Assembly: GCF_913775985.1 (NCBI RefSeq)
Contig: NZ_CAJYMB010000113.1
Location: 1 to 64,000 of the forward strand
Length of the DNA: 64,000 nucleotides
DNA from: an uncultured Pluralibacter sp.
GTDB lineage: Bacteria; Pseudomonadota; Gammaproteobacteria; Enterobacterales; Enterobacteriaceae
Reading direction: 5' to 3'
The notes beneath the pieces were generated by a model. That model searched no databases. It worked only from the letters and a program-made list of their open reading frames with translations, and was not told the origin of the DNA. Below, piece by piece: positions 36,127-44,916 of the stretch. The translations under genes and the position numbers were made by a program. The first letter of the stretch is position 1; each line of letters starts with the position of its first letter.

Positions 36127-37524
36127 ATGACAAATTACTCCAGAAATATTGTTAATAATCAGAGCATAAATCCGCCATTAACTCTGATCCGTGGCGCAAC
36201 CATACTGAGTATGGATGACCGCGTAGGTAACATTGAATGCGGAGATATTCTTATCAGCGGTTCAACCATTACCGCTGTGGGTGAGGATCTGGATGCTCAT
36301 GGAGCCCATGTGATTGATGCCACGAACATGATCGCCATACCGGGTATGGTCGATTCTCATCGTCACTCATGGGAGGGGCAGCTGCGCCGCATCAACCCCA
36401 ACGCTACTTGTCTGGACGACTACAGCAACGCCACTCACTTCTCTTTTGCCAAATACTATCGACCTTCTGACATCTATGTGGGTAACCTCCTGACGGCACT
36501 GGGCGCTATCGACGCTGGCATCACGACAATCATCGATAATTCCCACAACAGCCGCACCGCTGCGCATTCTGACGCCGCCGTTGAGGCACTCCTTGATTCG
36601 GGCATTCGCGCCATCCATGCTTCCGGCGCACCGGTAGCTGGCGAATGGGATAAAGCGCACTGGCCGGGTAACTGGCTGCGCCTGCAGGAAAAATATTTTA
36701 AAGATAACCCGGAAAGTCTCGTTTCCCTGGGCGTTATGGCTCAGCTGGAGCCAGAGCTGTGGGCTGAAGCACGCAGGCTCGGACTGCCTATTGTCACTGA
36801 ATTTTTCGGTGCTCAGATGGCCTCTGAACTTGAGCCACTGCACCAGAAAGGCCTGCTTGGCCCGGACAATATTTTTAATCACTGCACGGCACTGCCTGAC
36901 GAGGGATGGGAAATTCTGCGGGAAGCCGGTGTACGGGTGAACGTCTGCCCGCGCTCTGACTCGCATTATGGCATCGAAAACGGAATGTTTGCTATTGAGG
37001 CCGCACAGCGTCATGGCATCAATCCCGGGCTGAGCGTGGATAATGAAACGTCCTACAGCACCGACATGTTTATGGAAATGCGCGTGGCGTTTTATCTGCA
37101 GCGTGTCATGGGTATGCACAGGCAGCACTGCTGTGATTCAGACCATACGCTGACTACGCTTCCGGCAGCACAGCTTCTTAAATCGGCAACCGTGGATGGG
37201 GCTTTCTGTGCAGGACTGCAGGATAAAGTGGGCAGCCTGACGCCTGGTAAACAGGCTGATCTGGTACTGATTAGCGCGACAGATCTCAACCTTTACCCGA
37301 ATGGCAATGCGTTTGGTACGGTGGTGCATGCAACCGAGCGCAGTAATATCGATACCGTCATGATCGGTGGGCGTATCGTCAAGCAGAACGGCAAAGTGCT
37401 GGGTGTGGACAGCGAGCGCCTGCGCGCAGCCATTGATGAATCACGTGAACATCTTTTTGCGGCAGCAGGATACAAGCCTGACATATTTGCGGAAAACTTT
37501 CTGCCACTGGTGCAGGCTAACTGA
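36127..37524 (+). CDS. Amidohydrolase (cytosine/SAH-deaminase-like)
   Basis: A 465-residue metal-dependent hydrolase. The first metal ligands are H78 and H80 in 'PGMVDSHRHSWEGQ'; later 'TEFFGAQ' and 'FNHCTAL' (metal histidine and neighbour), 'SVDNETSYSTDMFMEM' (catalytic aspartate) and the C-terminal 'SLTPGKQADLVLI' follow the TrzA/AtzB-SsnA-MtaD group that removes amino or chloro groups from heterocycles. The first gene of an operon with a YdcZ-type transporter and an SMP-30 lactonase. The substrate is unknown; the combination suggests use of an imported ring compound. Confidence 0.85.
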   Translation: MTNYSRNIVNNQSINPPLTLIRGATILSMDDRVGNIECGDILISGSTITAVGEDLDAHGAHVIDATNMIAIPGMVDSHRHSWEGQLRRINPNATCLDDYSNATHFSFAKYYRPSDIYVGNLLTALGAIDAGITTIIDNSHNSRTAAHSDAAVEALLDSGIRAIHASGAPVAGEWDKAHWPGNWLRLQEKYFKDNPESLVSLGVMAQLEPELWAEARRLGLPIVTEFFGAQMASELEPLHQKGLLGPDNIFNHCTALPDEGWEILREAGVRVNVCPRSDSHYGIENGMFAIEAAQRHGINPGLSVDNETSYSTDMFMEMRVAFYLQRVMGMHRQHCCDSDHTLTTLPAAQLLKSATVDGAFCAGLQDKVGSLTPGKQADLVLISATDLNLYPNGNAFGTVVHATERSNIDTVMIGGRIVKQNGKVLGVDSERLRAAIDESREHLFAAAGYKPDIFAENFLPLVQAN

Positions 37525-37538
37525 CAGAGACCAAAAGC

Positions 37539-38012
37539 ATGAGCGCGATTTATTACGTAATAGCTTTTGCTGCGGGCCTGGGCATTACCCTGCAGACAAC
37601 CCTGAACAGCCAGCTTGCAAAAGGGCTCGGAGGCGACTCGGTCACCGCCGCGTTGTTTTCCTTTTCAGCCGGGGCATTCAGCCTCGGAATTTACTCGCTG
37701 CTGCGCGGGGGATTATTCACCTCACTTGCCGCTATTCCTTCTCAGCCTGTGTGGAGTCTGGCAGGCGGACTGATAGGTGCCTGCGCGCTGTTCAGCTACG
37801 TGGTACTTGCACCGAAAATTGGTTTTTCAGCCCTGCTCGGACTGGCCATTGTCGGGCAGTTGCTCTCATCTCAGATGATCGACCATTTTGGTCTGCTGGG
37901 CGCGACCAGGCGGCCGGTTACTTTACTTAAGCTGGCTGGAATGCTGGTCATGCTGACCGGACTCGCCGTCATGCTTTTCGGTGACAGACTCTCTGAGCGT
38001 TTTCTGCATTAA
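37539..38012 (+). CDS. YdcZ/DUF606-type DMT transporter
   Basis: A 157-residue membrane protein with five hydrophobic segments. 'GLGITLQTTLNSQLAKGLG' near the start and 'LLGLAIVGQLLSSQMIDHFG' near residue 105 are the repeated signature of the YdcZ (DUF606) branch of the drug/metabolite transporter superfamily. It starts 14 bases after the amidohydrolase stop and is surely co-transcribed. It may export or import the substrate or product of the neighbouring enzymes. Confidence 0.82.
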   Translation: MSAIYYVIAFAAGLGITLQTTLNSQLAKGLGGDSVTAALFSFSAGAFSLGIYSLLRGGLFTSLAAIPSQPVWSLAGGLIGACALFSYVVLAPKIGFSALLGLAIVGQLLSSQMIDHFGLLGATRRPVTLLKLAGMLVMLTGLAVMLFGDRLSERFLH

Positions 38013-38104
38013 CCGAGCGAACGGATCATTACGTGCGTCTGCTCAGGTGCAGACGCACGCAGCTTTTATACAGGCGCAATGCGTACTTATACCTGGAGAA
38101 AAAC

Positions 38105-38965
38105 ATGTTTGCAGTAGCAGCAGATGTTAAAAATGTGCTGGGAGAGTGCCCGCTCTGGTGCGAAAGAACACGCAGGCTTTACTGGACTGACATTGAAAGC
38201 AGTGAGCTACTCGCTCTGGAAGAAGATACCGGCATCGTGATGCGATGGTCACTGCCTGAACGTCTCGGCTCGTTTGCACTGACTGAAAAAGCGAACGTCC
38301 TGCTAATGGCGCTTGCTTCCCGACTGGCCTTCTGTGACCTTGATACCGGTGAGTTTACCCCGGTAGCAGATTCGCCGGGTGAGGAGGGGACCCGTACAGG
38401 GGATGGACGTTGTGACAGAGCCGGTAACTTCGTCTTTGGAACCATGGATGACGGCTATCCGGCGAAAGTTATTGGTAAGTTTCACAGGCTCAACGCAGCG
38501 ACACTCACTGTCGAGACGCTTTCTCTGCCTGAGGTGGCCATCCCGAACAGCATCTGCTTCAGCCCGGATGGCGGGACAATGTATTATTGCGACTCAATGC
38601 AGGGGCGGATTTTCTGCTGCGATTATCCCTCTCTGAAAAATCCGCGAGTGTTCACCGAAACTGAAGGGAAAGGTGCTCCTGATGGCTCCTGTGTGGATGC
38701 CGAAGGGTATCTCTGGAATGCAGAATGGGGCGGGAGTCGTCTGGTGCGTTACCGCCCGGACGGAACCACAGACTGTATCCTGCCTTCTCCCTCCGTTCAG
38801 AGCACCTGTCCGGTCATTGCGGGTGAGGCCTTCACAACGCTTTACTGCAGCAGTGCCAGCGTGGGTCTGACTGCGCCATCAAAGCATGATGGCGCGCTAC
38901 TGAGAGCGAAATCCGCCGTATTCTCAGGCTTACCCGAAAGTCGCTTCGCTGCCACAGCAATCTGA
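38105..38965 (+). CDS. SMP-30/gluconolactonase-family protein
   Basis: A 286-residue six-bladed propeller. 'LGECPLWCERTRRLYWTDIE' carries the metal-binding glutamate; 'EGTRTGDGRCDRAGNFVFGT', 'PNSICFSPDGGTMYYCDS' and 'DGSCVDAEGYLWNAEWGGSR' supply the asparagine and aspartate ligands seen in SMP-30 lactonases. The ATG at 38105 is preferred over a start at 38033 because GGAG lies nine bases before it and the upstream 24 residues are not family-like. Third gene of the LysR-linked cassette; it probably hydrolyses a lactone or similar ring. Confidence 0.85.
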   Translation: MFAVAADVKNVLGECPLWCERTRRLYWTDIESSELLALEEDTGIVMRWSLPERLGSFALTEKANVLLMALASRLAFCDLDTGEFTPVADSPGEEGTRTGDGRCDRAGNFVFGTMDDGYPAKVIGKFHRLNAATLTVETLSLPEVAIPNSICFSPDGGTMYYCDSMQGRIFCCDYPSLKNPRVFTETEGKGAPDGSCVDAEGYLWNAEWGGSRLVRYRPDGTTDCILPSPSVQSTCPVIAGEAFTTLYCSSASVGLTAPSKHDGALLRAKSAVFSGLPESRFAATAI

Positions 38966-39038
38966 GCCGCCTCTGAATGTGGTCTGTGTGAAATAAAAAG
39001 TTAAACCATGAGACATCGGTTTTGCATATTCTGTCTGG

Positions 39039-40319
39039 TTAAAATACGCGCGCTACAGGAATGTCTGACCAGCGCGTGGTCCATGCGGGGCTGAGCAATT
39101 CCCGCTTCATTTTCCATTCAGTATTAATCCCCTGTCCCGCAAACCACATATGTCCCAGCCCGGACTGGTTAATGCCGTCCAGCACCTTCATCAGCTGCGC
39201 GCTGTTTGCCCGCGGCTTATCCTCATCGAACAGGTTCAGCTGACTGACGCCGTCTGGTGTGAAGTCATCGAGCATTATGCCGGCCTTCATATATCGCCGC
39301 CCGTCAAGCCAGATGCGGTCGAGCGATCGCATCGCCACCCCGATCACGTCGCGCGTATCCTGCGTGGGTAGGGTGAGATTCTCGCCGGCGCTGTTGCCGT
39401 AAAAGACTTCTCCCTGTGCGTGCGGCGAGGTCCGTATAAAAGCGCTGATGCGCCGGCAGAACTGGCGCTCCTTTCTCAGCTTCTCCGCCGCCCGGGTGGC
39501 GTACTGACACAGCGCTTCCTGCATGGCCACTTTTGTCGTGATGCGTTCGCCAAAGGAGCGGCTGAAGACGATCTGCTGTTTCGCCGGCGCAAACTCCTCA
39601 AGGGGAATGCACGATTCGCCGTTGAGCTCGCGGACGGTGCGCTCCAGCACCACGCTGAAGTTTTTACGGATGAGGGCAGGGTGCGCGCGTGAGAGCTGCA
39701 GGGCGTTTTCAATGCCCATCAGGTTGAGCCGTTTGGCGATGCGCCGACCAACTCCCCATATCTCCTCTACGGGCTGGTTTTCCAGCAGCGCCGCGGTACG
39801 CTTCGGATTATCCGGCGTCAGTGCCAGCACACCGCGGAACTGCGGCCACTCCTTGCTGGCCCATTGCGCTGATTTTGCCAGGGTTTTTGTCGGCCCCATG
39901 CCCACACCGACGGTCATGCCGGTCGTGGCCAGCACGTGGGCGCGCAGGCGCCGGCCGAAGTGCTCAAAGTCCTCGCAGCCATCGATGCCGGTTAAATCGA
40001 GGAACATCTCGTCAATGGAGTACTGCTCAACCTTCGGCGTCATTTCCTCCAGTGCCATCATGATCCTGTTCGATAACGAGTGGTAAAGCGCATAGTTTGA
40101 GCTGAACACATGCACGCGTTCGGCAAAATCCTGCCCCTTTATCTGAAACCACGGGGCGCCCATTTTTATGCCGAGTTTTTTGGCGCCCGCGCTGCGTGCG
40201 ATGACGCAGCCGTCATTATTACTCAGCACGACCACCGGTCTGCCGCGCAGGTCAGGGCGGAACAGCGCCTCACAGCTGGCGTAAAAGGAGTTGACGTCGG
40301 CCAGACCAAACATGGGCAT
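39039..40319 (-). CDS. umuC: DNA polymerase V catalytic subunit UmuC
   Basis: A Y-family translesion polymerase of about 426 residues. The palm aspartate is in 'FGLADVNSFYASCE', the second metal pair in 'YSIDEMFLDLTGID'; helix-hairpin-helix and little-finger domains follow ('VGRRIAKRLNLMGIENALQL'), and the C-terminus is full length. It overlaps umuD; GTG at 40325, ATG at 40319 and ATG at 40313 are possible starts, with GGAGG just before them. The pair is SOS-regulated by the LexA box upstream of umuD and raises mutagenesis after DNA damage. Confidence 0.93.
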   Translation of the reverse strand: MPMFGLADVNSFYASCEALFRPDLRGRPVVVLSNNDGCVIARSAGAKKLGIKMGAPWFQIKGQDFAERVHVFSSNYALYHSLSNRIMMALEEMTPKVEQYSIDEMFLDLTGIDGCEDFEHFGRRLRAHVLATTGMTVGVGMGPTKTLAKSAQWASKEWPQFRGVLALTPDNPKRTAALLENQPVEEIWGVGRRIAKRLNLMGIENALQLSRAHPALIRKNFSVVLERTVRELNGESCIPLEEFAPAKQQIVFSRSFGERITTKVAMQEALCQYATRAAEKLRKERQFCRRISAFIRTSPHAQGEVFYGNSAGENLTLPTQDTRDVIGVAMRSLDRIWLDGRRYMKAGIMLDDFTPDGVSQLNLFDEDKPRANSAQLMKVLDGINQSGLGHMWFAGQGINTEWKMKRELLSPAWTTRWSDIPVARVF

Positions 40320-40321
40320 GA

Positions 40322-40771
40322 TCACCTCCGGCGGGCACGGGTGCTGTTAAAGAACCAGGTCACTACGCCGAGCAGCTGCAGCTCCTCCGGGTAGATCACC
40401 GGGTAGGCCGGGTTCATGGGCAGCAGCGCGAGCCTGGGCTGCAGCTGCAGGCGCTTGACCGTAAACTCGCCGTTGACCTCGGCAATCACGATATCGCCGT
40501 GCGCAGCTTCCTCGGCCCGGTCAACCACCATGACGTCGCCGTCGCAGAGACCCAGGTCACGCATGCTGTTGCCGCTGGCGCGCACGAAGAAGGTTGAGGC
40601 GCGCCGGCGGATGCACAGCTCGTTCAGATCGAGTTCTTTCTCGACGTAGTCCTGTGCAGGTGAGGGGAAGCCGGCGGCGCACGGATCGGCATAAAGCGGT
40701 ACCCGGACCCGGGGCGTAAAAATGGGTGGCCAGAGCAGCGTCAGGCCGGCGGTATAGCTGCCCGGGTTCAT
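40322..40771 (-). CDS. umuD: UmuD-type self-cleaving mutagenesis protein
   Basis: A 149-residue S24 peptidase. The self-cleavage site is A33-G34 in 'DPCAAGFPSP' (E. coli UmuD cuts at C24-G25); the catalytic serine is S69 in 'ASGNSM' and the lysine K106 in 'FTVKRL'. RecA filaments trigger cleavage to UmuD', which joins UmuC. The gene ends inside the umuC start region, consistent with coupled translation. An exact-type LexA box lies about 80 bases before the ATG. Confidence 0.92.
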   Translation of the reverse strand: MNPGSYTAGLTLLWPPIFTPRVRVPLYADPCAAGFPSPAQDYVEKELDLNELCIRRRASTFFVRASGNSMRDLGLCDGDVMVVDRAEEAAHGDIVIAEVNGEFTVKRLQLQPRLALLPMNPAYPVIYPEELQLLGVVTWFFNSTRARRR

Positions 40772-40849
40772 GATCTGATGCCCCGGCCATGCTGCATTGT
40801 GACTGCGAAAGTGCAGAGTAAATCGCGCATAAAATTCCTCCCGTTATTT

Positions 40850-40869
40850 TACTGTTTATACATACAGTA
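40850..40869. promoter_or_regulatory. LexA box of the umuDC operon
   Basis: TACTGTTTATACATACAGTA: CTG and CAG with ten bases between and flanking TA/TA, a near-ideal LexA operator, placed as expected before umuD. Confidence 0.92.
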
Positions 40870-41313
40870 TTATTGAGGCGGAATTATCTGGCAAGAGGGA
40901 GCGAAACGGGTTAGGGCAGAAGCGAAGCCATCTGACTGAGCCGCCGGGAAATTTTTATGAAGGTCGGCCTGGCTGATGCTGAGCAGCGCCACTATGGCTC
41001 AGGTCAGGGCCGGCAGATGTGGAGAGGCGTTTCCGGTATACCGTTACAGCCCGGCGCTCTGTGGCCGGGCTGGTTTTGTGAAATGCAGAATAAGCGTAAT
41101 GTGCGTAAGCAGTTCATGCCGGCATCGGTGAAATGACGCTTCCTCGGCACGACTGTTCGTTCCTCGCGCTGCTGCGGTACGCCTCAGCCGTGACTGCGGC
41201 GAGCGTGGCGGGCTGGCAGTTAACGGCAGGTATTTTTTTTCCGGACCCGTTGTGCAGACCTGACGCACCGTTCTAATCTGGACGAAATTCCTCATCAGTC
41301 TCCGGGGCAATCT
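40870..41313. other. Gap between umuDC and the HigA-like gene
   Basis: No gene supported. The minus-strand frame at 41044..41490 is antisense to the HigA-like gene and shows no family features. Confidence 0.4.
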
Positions 41314-41586
41314 ATGGATGGCCACACCTCTCCCGCACGTTTTCTCGCTTATCTTCTGACTGAGCACGATATCTCCGTGACGCAGCTGTGTGACCGCTGC
41401 GGGCTGGACAGCGATATCGTCCGGGCTTTTCTGGCGGGGCGCCTGCCGGTGACGCAGACGCTGGCGGAGCAGCTGGGCACCGTGTTCCACTCCCCCGGCT
41501 TATGGCTCACCCGTCAGGCCCTCTGGATGCGGGCTGAATCAGGTGCTGACGCGCCCGCCGGTGGCGACGGGACACCACCGTGCTAA
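41314..41586 (+). CDS. HigA-like helix-turn-helix protein
   Basis: A 90-residue XRE-type DNA-binding protein: 'SPARFLAYLLTEHDISVTQL', then the recognition region 'CDRCGLDSDIVRAFLAGRLP' and 'TLAEQLGTVFHSPGLWLTRQ', the pattern of HigA/VapI antidotes ('L...F...PxLWLxxQ'). No HigB-type toxin is next to it, so it is a solitary relative, perhaps a regulator. There is a weak GGGGC-type site before the ATG. Confidence 0.65.
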   Translation: MDGHTSPARFLAYLLTEHDISVTQLCDRCGLDSDIVRAFLAGRLPVTQTLAEQLGTVFHSPGLWLTRQALWMRAESGADAPAGGDGTPPC

Positions 41587-41690
41587 ATTAACCGGTGCCG
41601 GTACGGGATTATCTTCTCCGTGTTCACCAGGGGGTAAATAAACTGCAGCCCGTACCGGCGCCTTTCATAAGCAGATGTCCGGACACTCTG

Positions 41691-42365
41691 TCAGCCATCG
41701 CCGGTGTTCCGGATAATGTCTGGCCCCTGGTTGTGAACGTTGCCGACCTTTGCCGCGACCGGATGCCATGTGAAGACGGACTCAGGTAGCGCGCCGTCAC
41801 GCACAATTTCTGCCGCGCGCGCCGGCGAAGTGTCATGACTCAGCCACTCTCGGACCGCGTCGGCCTTCAGCACAAGAGGACGGCGATCGTGAATATCTAC
41901 CATCCCCTGATTGCTGGCTGCGGTGACGATGACGAAACCCTCCTGACCGTGCTCCCGGTCAAAAGGCGGCTTCCCGATGGCCGCAAAAAAAAGCGGCTCT
42001 CTGTTTCGGTGATAAATGAAATAGGGCTGTTTTCCGGCACCGCTTTTTTTCCACTCAAACCAGCCCGATGCCGGCACAATGGCCCGCCCGTATTCCCACA
42101 GGGGCTTAAACATACGCCCTGTCGCAGCCGTTTCGCTGCGGGCATTGATGAGCGGCGGTTTATCCCACCACTCCGGACCGTAGCCCCAGTAAACAGGATC
42201 AAACTTCAGCTTGCCGTCACGCTCACTGAGCAACAGAACCTTAGTCCCCGGCGCCACGTTGTACCGGCCAATGGGTTCAGCATCCCGGGTCAGTTCTTCC
42301 GGGCCAATACCCAGAGCGTCAAAGTAGTCATCTCTGCTGCTGTACTGCGCAAATCGTCCACACAT
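41691..42365 (-). CDS. SOS response-associated peptidase, YedK/HMCES family
   Basis: A 224-residue SRAP protein. After removal of Met1 the catalytic cysteine is C2 (MCGRF). N74 in 'LINARSE', E104 in 'GWFEW' and H159 in 'DIHDRRP' correspond to the YedK residues N75, E105 and H160. The protein forms a thiazolidine crosslink with abasic sites in single-stranded DNA and shields them. Its place 1 kb from the SOS-driven umuDC genes and next to a polymerase theta homologue makes a small DNA-damage group. Confidence 0.92.
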   Translation of the reverse strand: MCGRFAQYSSRDDYFDALGIGPEELTRDAEPIGRYNVAPGTKVLLLSERDGKLKFDPVYWGYGPEWWDKPPLINARSETAATGRMFKPLWEYGRAIVPASGWFEWKKSGAGKQPYFIYHRNREPLFFAAIGKPPFDREHGQEGFVIVTAASNQGMVDIHDRRPLVLKADAVREWLSHDTSPARAAEIVRDGALPESVFTWHPVAAKVGNVHNQGPDIIRNTGDG

Positions 42366-42419
42366 AAGCCCCTCCTGCTATTCAGCATAGGCGGTATACT
42401 TTTGTCCGGAGGGATTATC

Positions 42420-42563
42420 ATGTCACATAACCTTGCCGCCCGGCCCCGGGAAGAGCGCGATCGGATCAGCGTGGATTTAGCCGCGGCCGGTGTCGCGTAC
42501 AAAGAACGCCTGAATCTGCCGGTGAACCCGGCAGAGGTAGAGCGTCAGCAGTCAGAAGCGTAG
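42420..42563 (+). CDS. HolE/Hot-like polymerase III theta subunit, early stop
   Basis: A 47-residue frame reads MSHNLAARPREERDRISVDL then 'AAAGVAYKERLNLPVNPAEV', clearly like E. coli HolE ('VDLAAAGVAFKERYNMPV') and phage P1 Hot. An in-frame TAG at 42561-42563 cuts it; the next codons (REYYRERLAFS) still resemble the theta continuation (RSWFRERL), so the stop is probably a mutation or a suppressible codon. Theta stabilises the proofreading subunit epsilon; the kept part covers the main helical region. A strong GGAGGG site precedes the ATG, and the gene diverges from the HMCES gene. Confidence 0.7.
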   Translation: MSHNLAARPREERDRISVDLAAAGVAYKERLNLPVNPAEVERQQSEA

Positions 42564-42995
42564 CGCGAGTATTACAGAGAGCGACTGGCTTTCTCTGATG
42601 ATATCAACGTCCGTTTCTGGCACAAAGTGGACCGTACTCAGGCGAATTTCCGCTTTGAGCGAAAAACGGACATTGCTAACAACGTTTGAGTAAATCAATG
42701 GAGAGCAGGCCAGTACACCTCTGGTATAAAAGAGGCTTGATGAAACTTTCACGCATAACACTGAGTCTCGCAGACCCATCATCATCTCAATAGGGCTGGA
42801 ATAAAAGGTGCGACCTCGGGCTGGTGAAACTTCAGGCAGGCTGGTCCCATTCTGTTACACTCAGGGCAGGTATGATTACACAGTTCAGCCAGGTAAGCGC
42901 TGCTACTGAAACCAGACAACGGTTATAGACGCTCAAAAGCAATACTGCTTGTCCGCCGCGGCGGACTTTTACCGCCAGGCAACAGGAAGATTGAT
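42564..42995. other. Gap with recurring intergenic motif
   Basis: Beyond the theta-like stop, 42609-42670 carry the recurring motif (GTCCGTTTCTGGCAC ... AACGGACATTGC). The rest has no supportable gene. Confidence 0.45.
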
Positions 42996-43271
42996 ATGTT
43001 CAGGAGTGAAGAAGAAAAGGTCAATGTCGTAATTGGCGAAGCCATATTATTGCTGCTTGAGGATGAAGATGTCGTCAGCGTGCATAATCTGGCTCAACAG
43101 CTCAAACAGATGCTTAAGGCTGAGACAGAGGCAGCTCGTCGTGAAATCATCAGAGAAGCAATCAGGCAGACCGAAAGACTTCTCTCCACAGCCCACTGTT
43201 ACGATAATTGCAGTGCTGAAATTAAGTGGTTATCGCGCGAATTGCCTTACCAGCAGAGTATTAGGCACTAA
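42996..43271 (+). CDS. Small protein, possibly AriR/YmgB-like
   Basis: A 91-residue, mostly helical and charged protein: 'EEEKVNVVIGEAILLLLEDE', 'SVHNLAQQLKQMLKAETEAA'. The spacing of a 'GEAILLLL' helix, an 'I/V-x2-L-x3-L' helix and a terminal helix is reminiscent of AriR/YmgB two-component connector proteins, but the similarity is weak. An AGGAAGA site lies before the ATG. Convergent with another small gene of the same general pattern. Confidence 0.5.
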   Translation: MFRSEEEKVNVVIGEAILLLLEDEDVVSVHNLAQQLKQMLKAETEAARREIIREAIRQTERLLSTAHCYDNCSAEIKWLSRELPYQQSIRH

Positions 43272-43308
43272 TTGTTATCCTGCATCGGTTAGGTTTTGCC
43301 TTACTCAT

Positions 43309-43509
43309 TCAATGTATCCGGCGATTTAGCATCTGAATCGCCTTTAGACTATTTTCCCGCACATGCCGATCCGCGGTGCTTTTGCTGAGCAGTTCCAGTG
43401 CATATATCACTTCGTTTTTCCCTACCGTGGCTTTCTGGCTGAGCAGTCTGCGGATGATGCTACCAATGAGCTCCAGTGGTTTTTTATTATTATCCTCGCC
43501 CGAACCCAT
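43309..43509 (-). CDS. Small protein, AriR/YmgB-like
   Basis: A 66-residue protein with 'LIGSIIRRLLSQKATVGKNE', 'VIYALELLSKSTADRHVREN' and 'SLKAIQMLNRR'. The I/L-G-x-I-I-x-x-L-L start, 'N-x-x-I' second helix and final helix follow the AriR/YmgB biofilm and acid-resistance regulator pattern. It converges on the 91-residue gene 37 bp away. A modest-confidence family call by eye. Confidence 0.5.
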   Translation of the reverse strand: MGSGEDNNKKPLELIGSIIRRLLSQKATVGKNEVIYALELLSKSTADRHVRENSLKAIQMLNRRIH

Positions 43510-43795
43510 AAATCCTCCGATAAACGAAGCAGCAGTAAATATAGCATTATGTCAGAGGGGAGGTAACAGTATCCGTGTCAGTAAGCTGATAGCTTCATAA
43601 AACTTTCGAGCCAAAGAAAGTTTTTAACAGGGGCTAAAACCTATGGCTGGCTCTCGCGCAAACTGGCGTCTTATGATGCAAGCAACGTCCGCTTATGGCA
43701 CAAAGCAGGCATTAGTATCAATAGTGACCTGCTCCCCGTTGATTAATACACCGCGATGTTAGTAATGTCTTCATAAGCCACATGAGGACATCCCC

Positions 43796-44059
43796 ATGAA
43801 GAAGCGTTTTTCCGACGAACAGATCATCAGTATTCTTCGCGAAGCGGAAGCCGGAGTTTCTGCCCGTGAGCTCTGCCGCAAGCACGCCATTTCCGACGCC
43901 ACCTTTTACACCTGGCGCAAGAAGTTTGGTGGCATGGAAGTTCCTGAGGTGAAGCGGCTTAAATCTCTTGAAGAGGAGAACGCCCGCCTCAAGAAGCTGC
44001 TTGCCGAAGCCATGCTGGATAAGGAGGCACTTCAGGTGGCTCTGGGGCGAAAGTACTGA
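43796..44059 (+). CDS. IS3-family transposase OrfA
   Basis: An 87-residue DNA-binding protein: helix-turn-helix '[20 protein letters not shown]' and C-terminal leucine zipper '[20 protein letters not shown]'. It matches IS407-group OrfA. The stop is followed by orfB one frame back, so the full transposase OrfAB would be made by programmed frameshifting. Differs at only two residues from the copy at 62.8-63.1 kb. Confidence 0.92.
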   Translation: MKKRFSDEQIISILREAEAGVSARELCRKHAISDATFYTWRKKFGGMEVPEVKRLKSLEEENARLKKLLAEAMLDKEALQVALGRKY

Positions 44060-44916
44060 CGACAGACCAGAAGCGGGAAGCTGTTGAGTTTATGTGTGAT
44101 GCGACCGGTCTGTCGCAACGTCGTGCCTGCAGGCTTGCAGGTTTGTCTCTGTCGACCTGCCGCTATGAGGCTCAGCGCCCGGCGGCTGATGCGCATTTAT
44201 CAGGGCGCATCACTGAGCTGGCACTGGAGCGCAGGCGTTTTGGCTACCGTCGCATCTGGCAGTTACTGCGCCGTGAAGGCCTTCATGTTAATCACAAGCG
44301 CGTGTACCGCCTTTATCATCTGAACGGGCTGAGCGTAAAACGCAGACGACTTCGTAAAGGGCTGGCAACAGAACGTCTGCCGCTGCTCCGCCCGGCGGCG
44401 CCCAACCTGACCTGGTCGATGGATTTCGTCATGGACGCGCTGGCCACCGGTCGCAGGATCAAGTGCCTGACCTGTGTGGACGACTTCACGAAGGAGTGTC
44501 TGACAATTACCATCGCATTCGGGATTTCAGGCGTTCAGGTCACGCGTATTCTGGACAGCATTGCACTGTTTCGGGGCTATCCGGCGACGATAAGAACTGA
44601 CCAGAGGCCGGAGTTCACCTGCCGTGCACTGGAACAATGGGCCTTTGAGCATGGCGTGGAGCTGCGTCTTATCCAGCCCGGCAAGCCGACACAGAACGGA
44701 TTTATTGAGAGTTTTAACGGACGCTTTCGCGATGAATGTCTGAATGAACACTGGTTCAGCGATATCGTTTACGCCAGGAAAATCATTAATGACTGGCGGC
44801 AGGATTATAACGAGTGTCGTCCACATTCAGCACTGAATTATCAGACGCCATCAGAGTTTGCAGCACGGTGGCGAAATGGAGAATGTGAAGGTAAACAAAC
44901 CGACATTACTAACTGA
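44053..44916 (+). CDS. IS3-family transposase OrfB
   Basis: The DDE integrase-type domain. The frame is open from about 44053 ([13 protein letters not shown]) as expected for a frameshift product; the first ATG is at 44092. Catalytic residues lie in '[20 protein letters not shown]' (D), '[11 protein letters not shown]' (D) and '[20 protein letters not shown]' (E), with the K/R following. In this copy the second-D motif reads DQRPEF, whereas the copy at 62 kb has the usual DQGPEF, so this one may be less active. Confidence 0.9.
   Translation, partial: VLTTDQKREAVEFMCDATGLSQRRACRLAGLSLSTCRYEAQRPAADAHLSGRITELALERRRFGYRRIWQLLRREGLHVNHKRVYRLYHLNGLSVKRRRLRKGLATERLPLLRPAAPNLTWSMDFVMDALATGRRIKCLTCVDDFTKECLTITIAFGISGVQVTRILDSIALFRGYPATIRTDQRPEFTCRALEQWAFEHGVELRLIQPGKPTQNGFIESFNGRFRDECLNEHWFSDIVYARKIINDWRQDYNECRPHSALNYQTPSEFAARWRNGECEGKQTDITN

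Noticed and set aside
44053-44059. Separate independent gene for OrfB
   Set aside because: The frame relation and family show that OrfB is mainly made as a frameshift fusion with OrfA.
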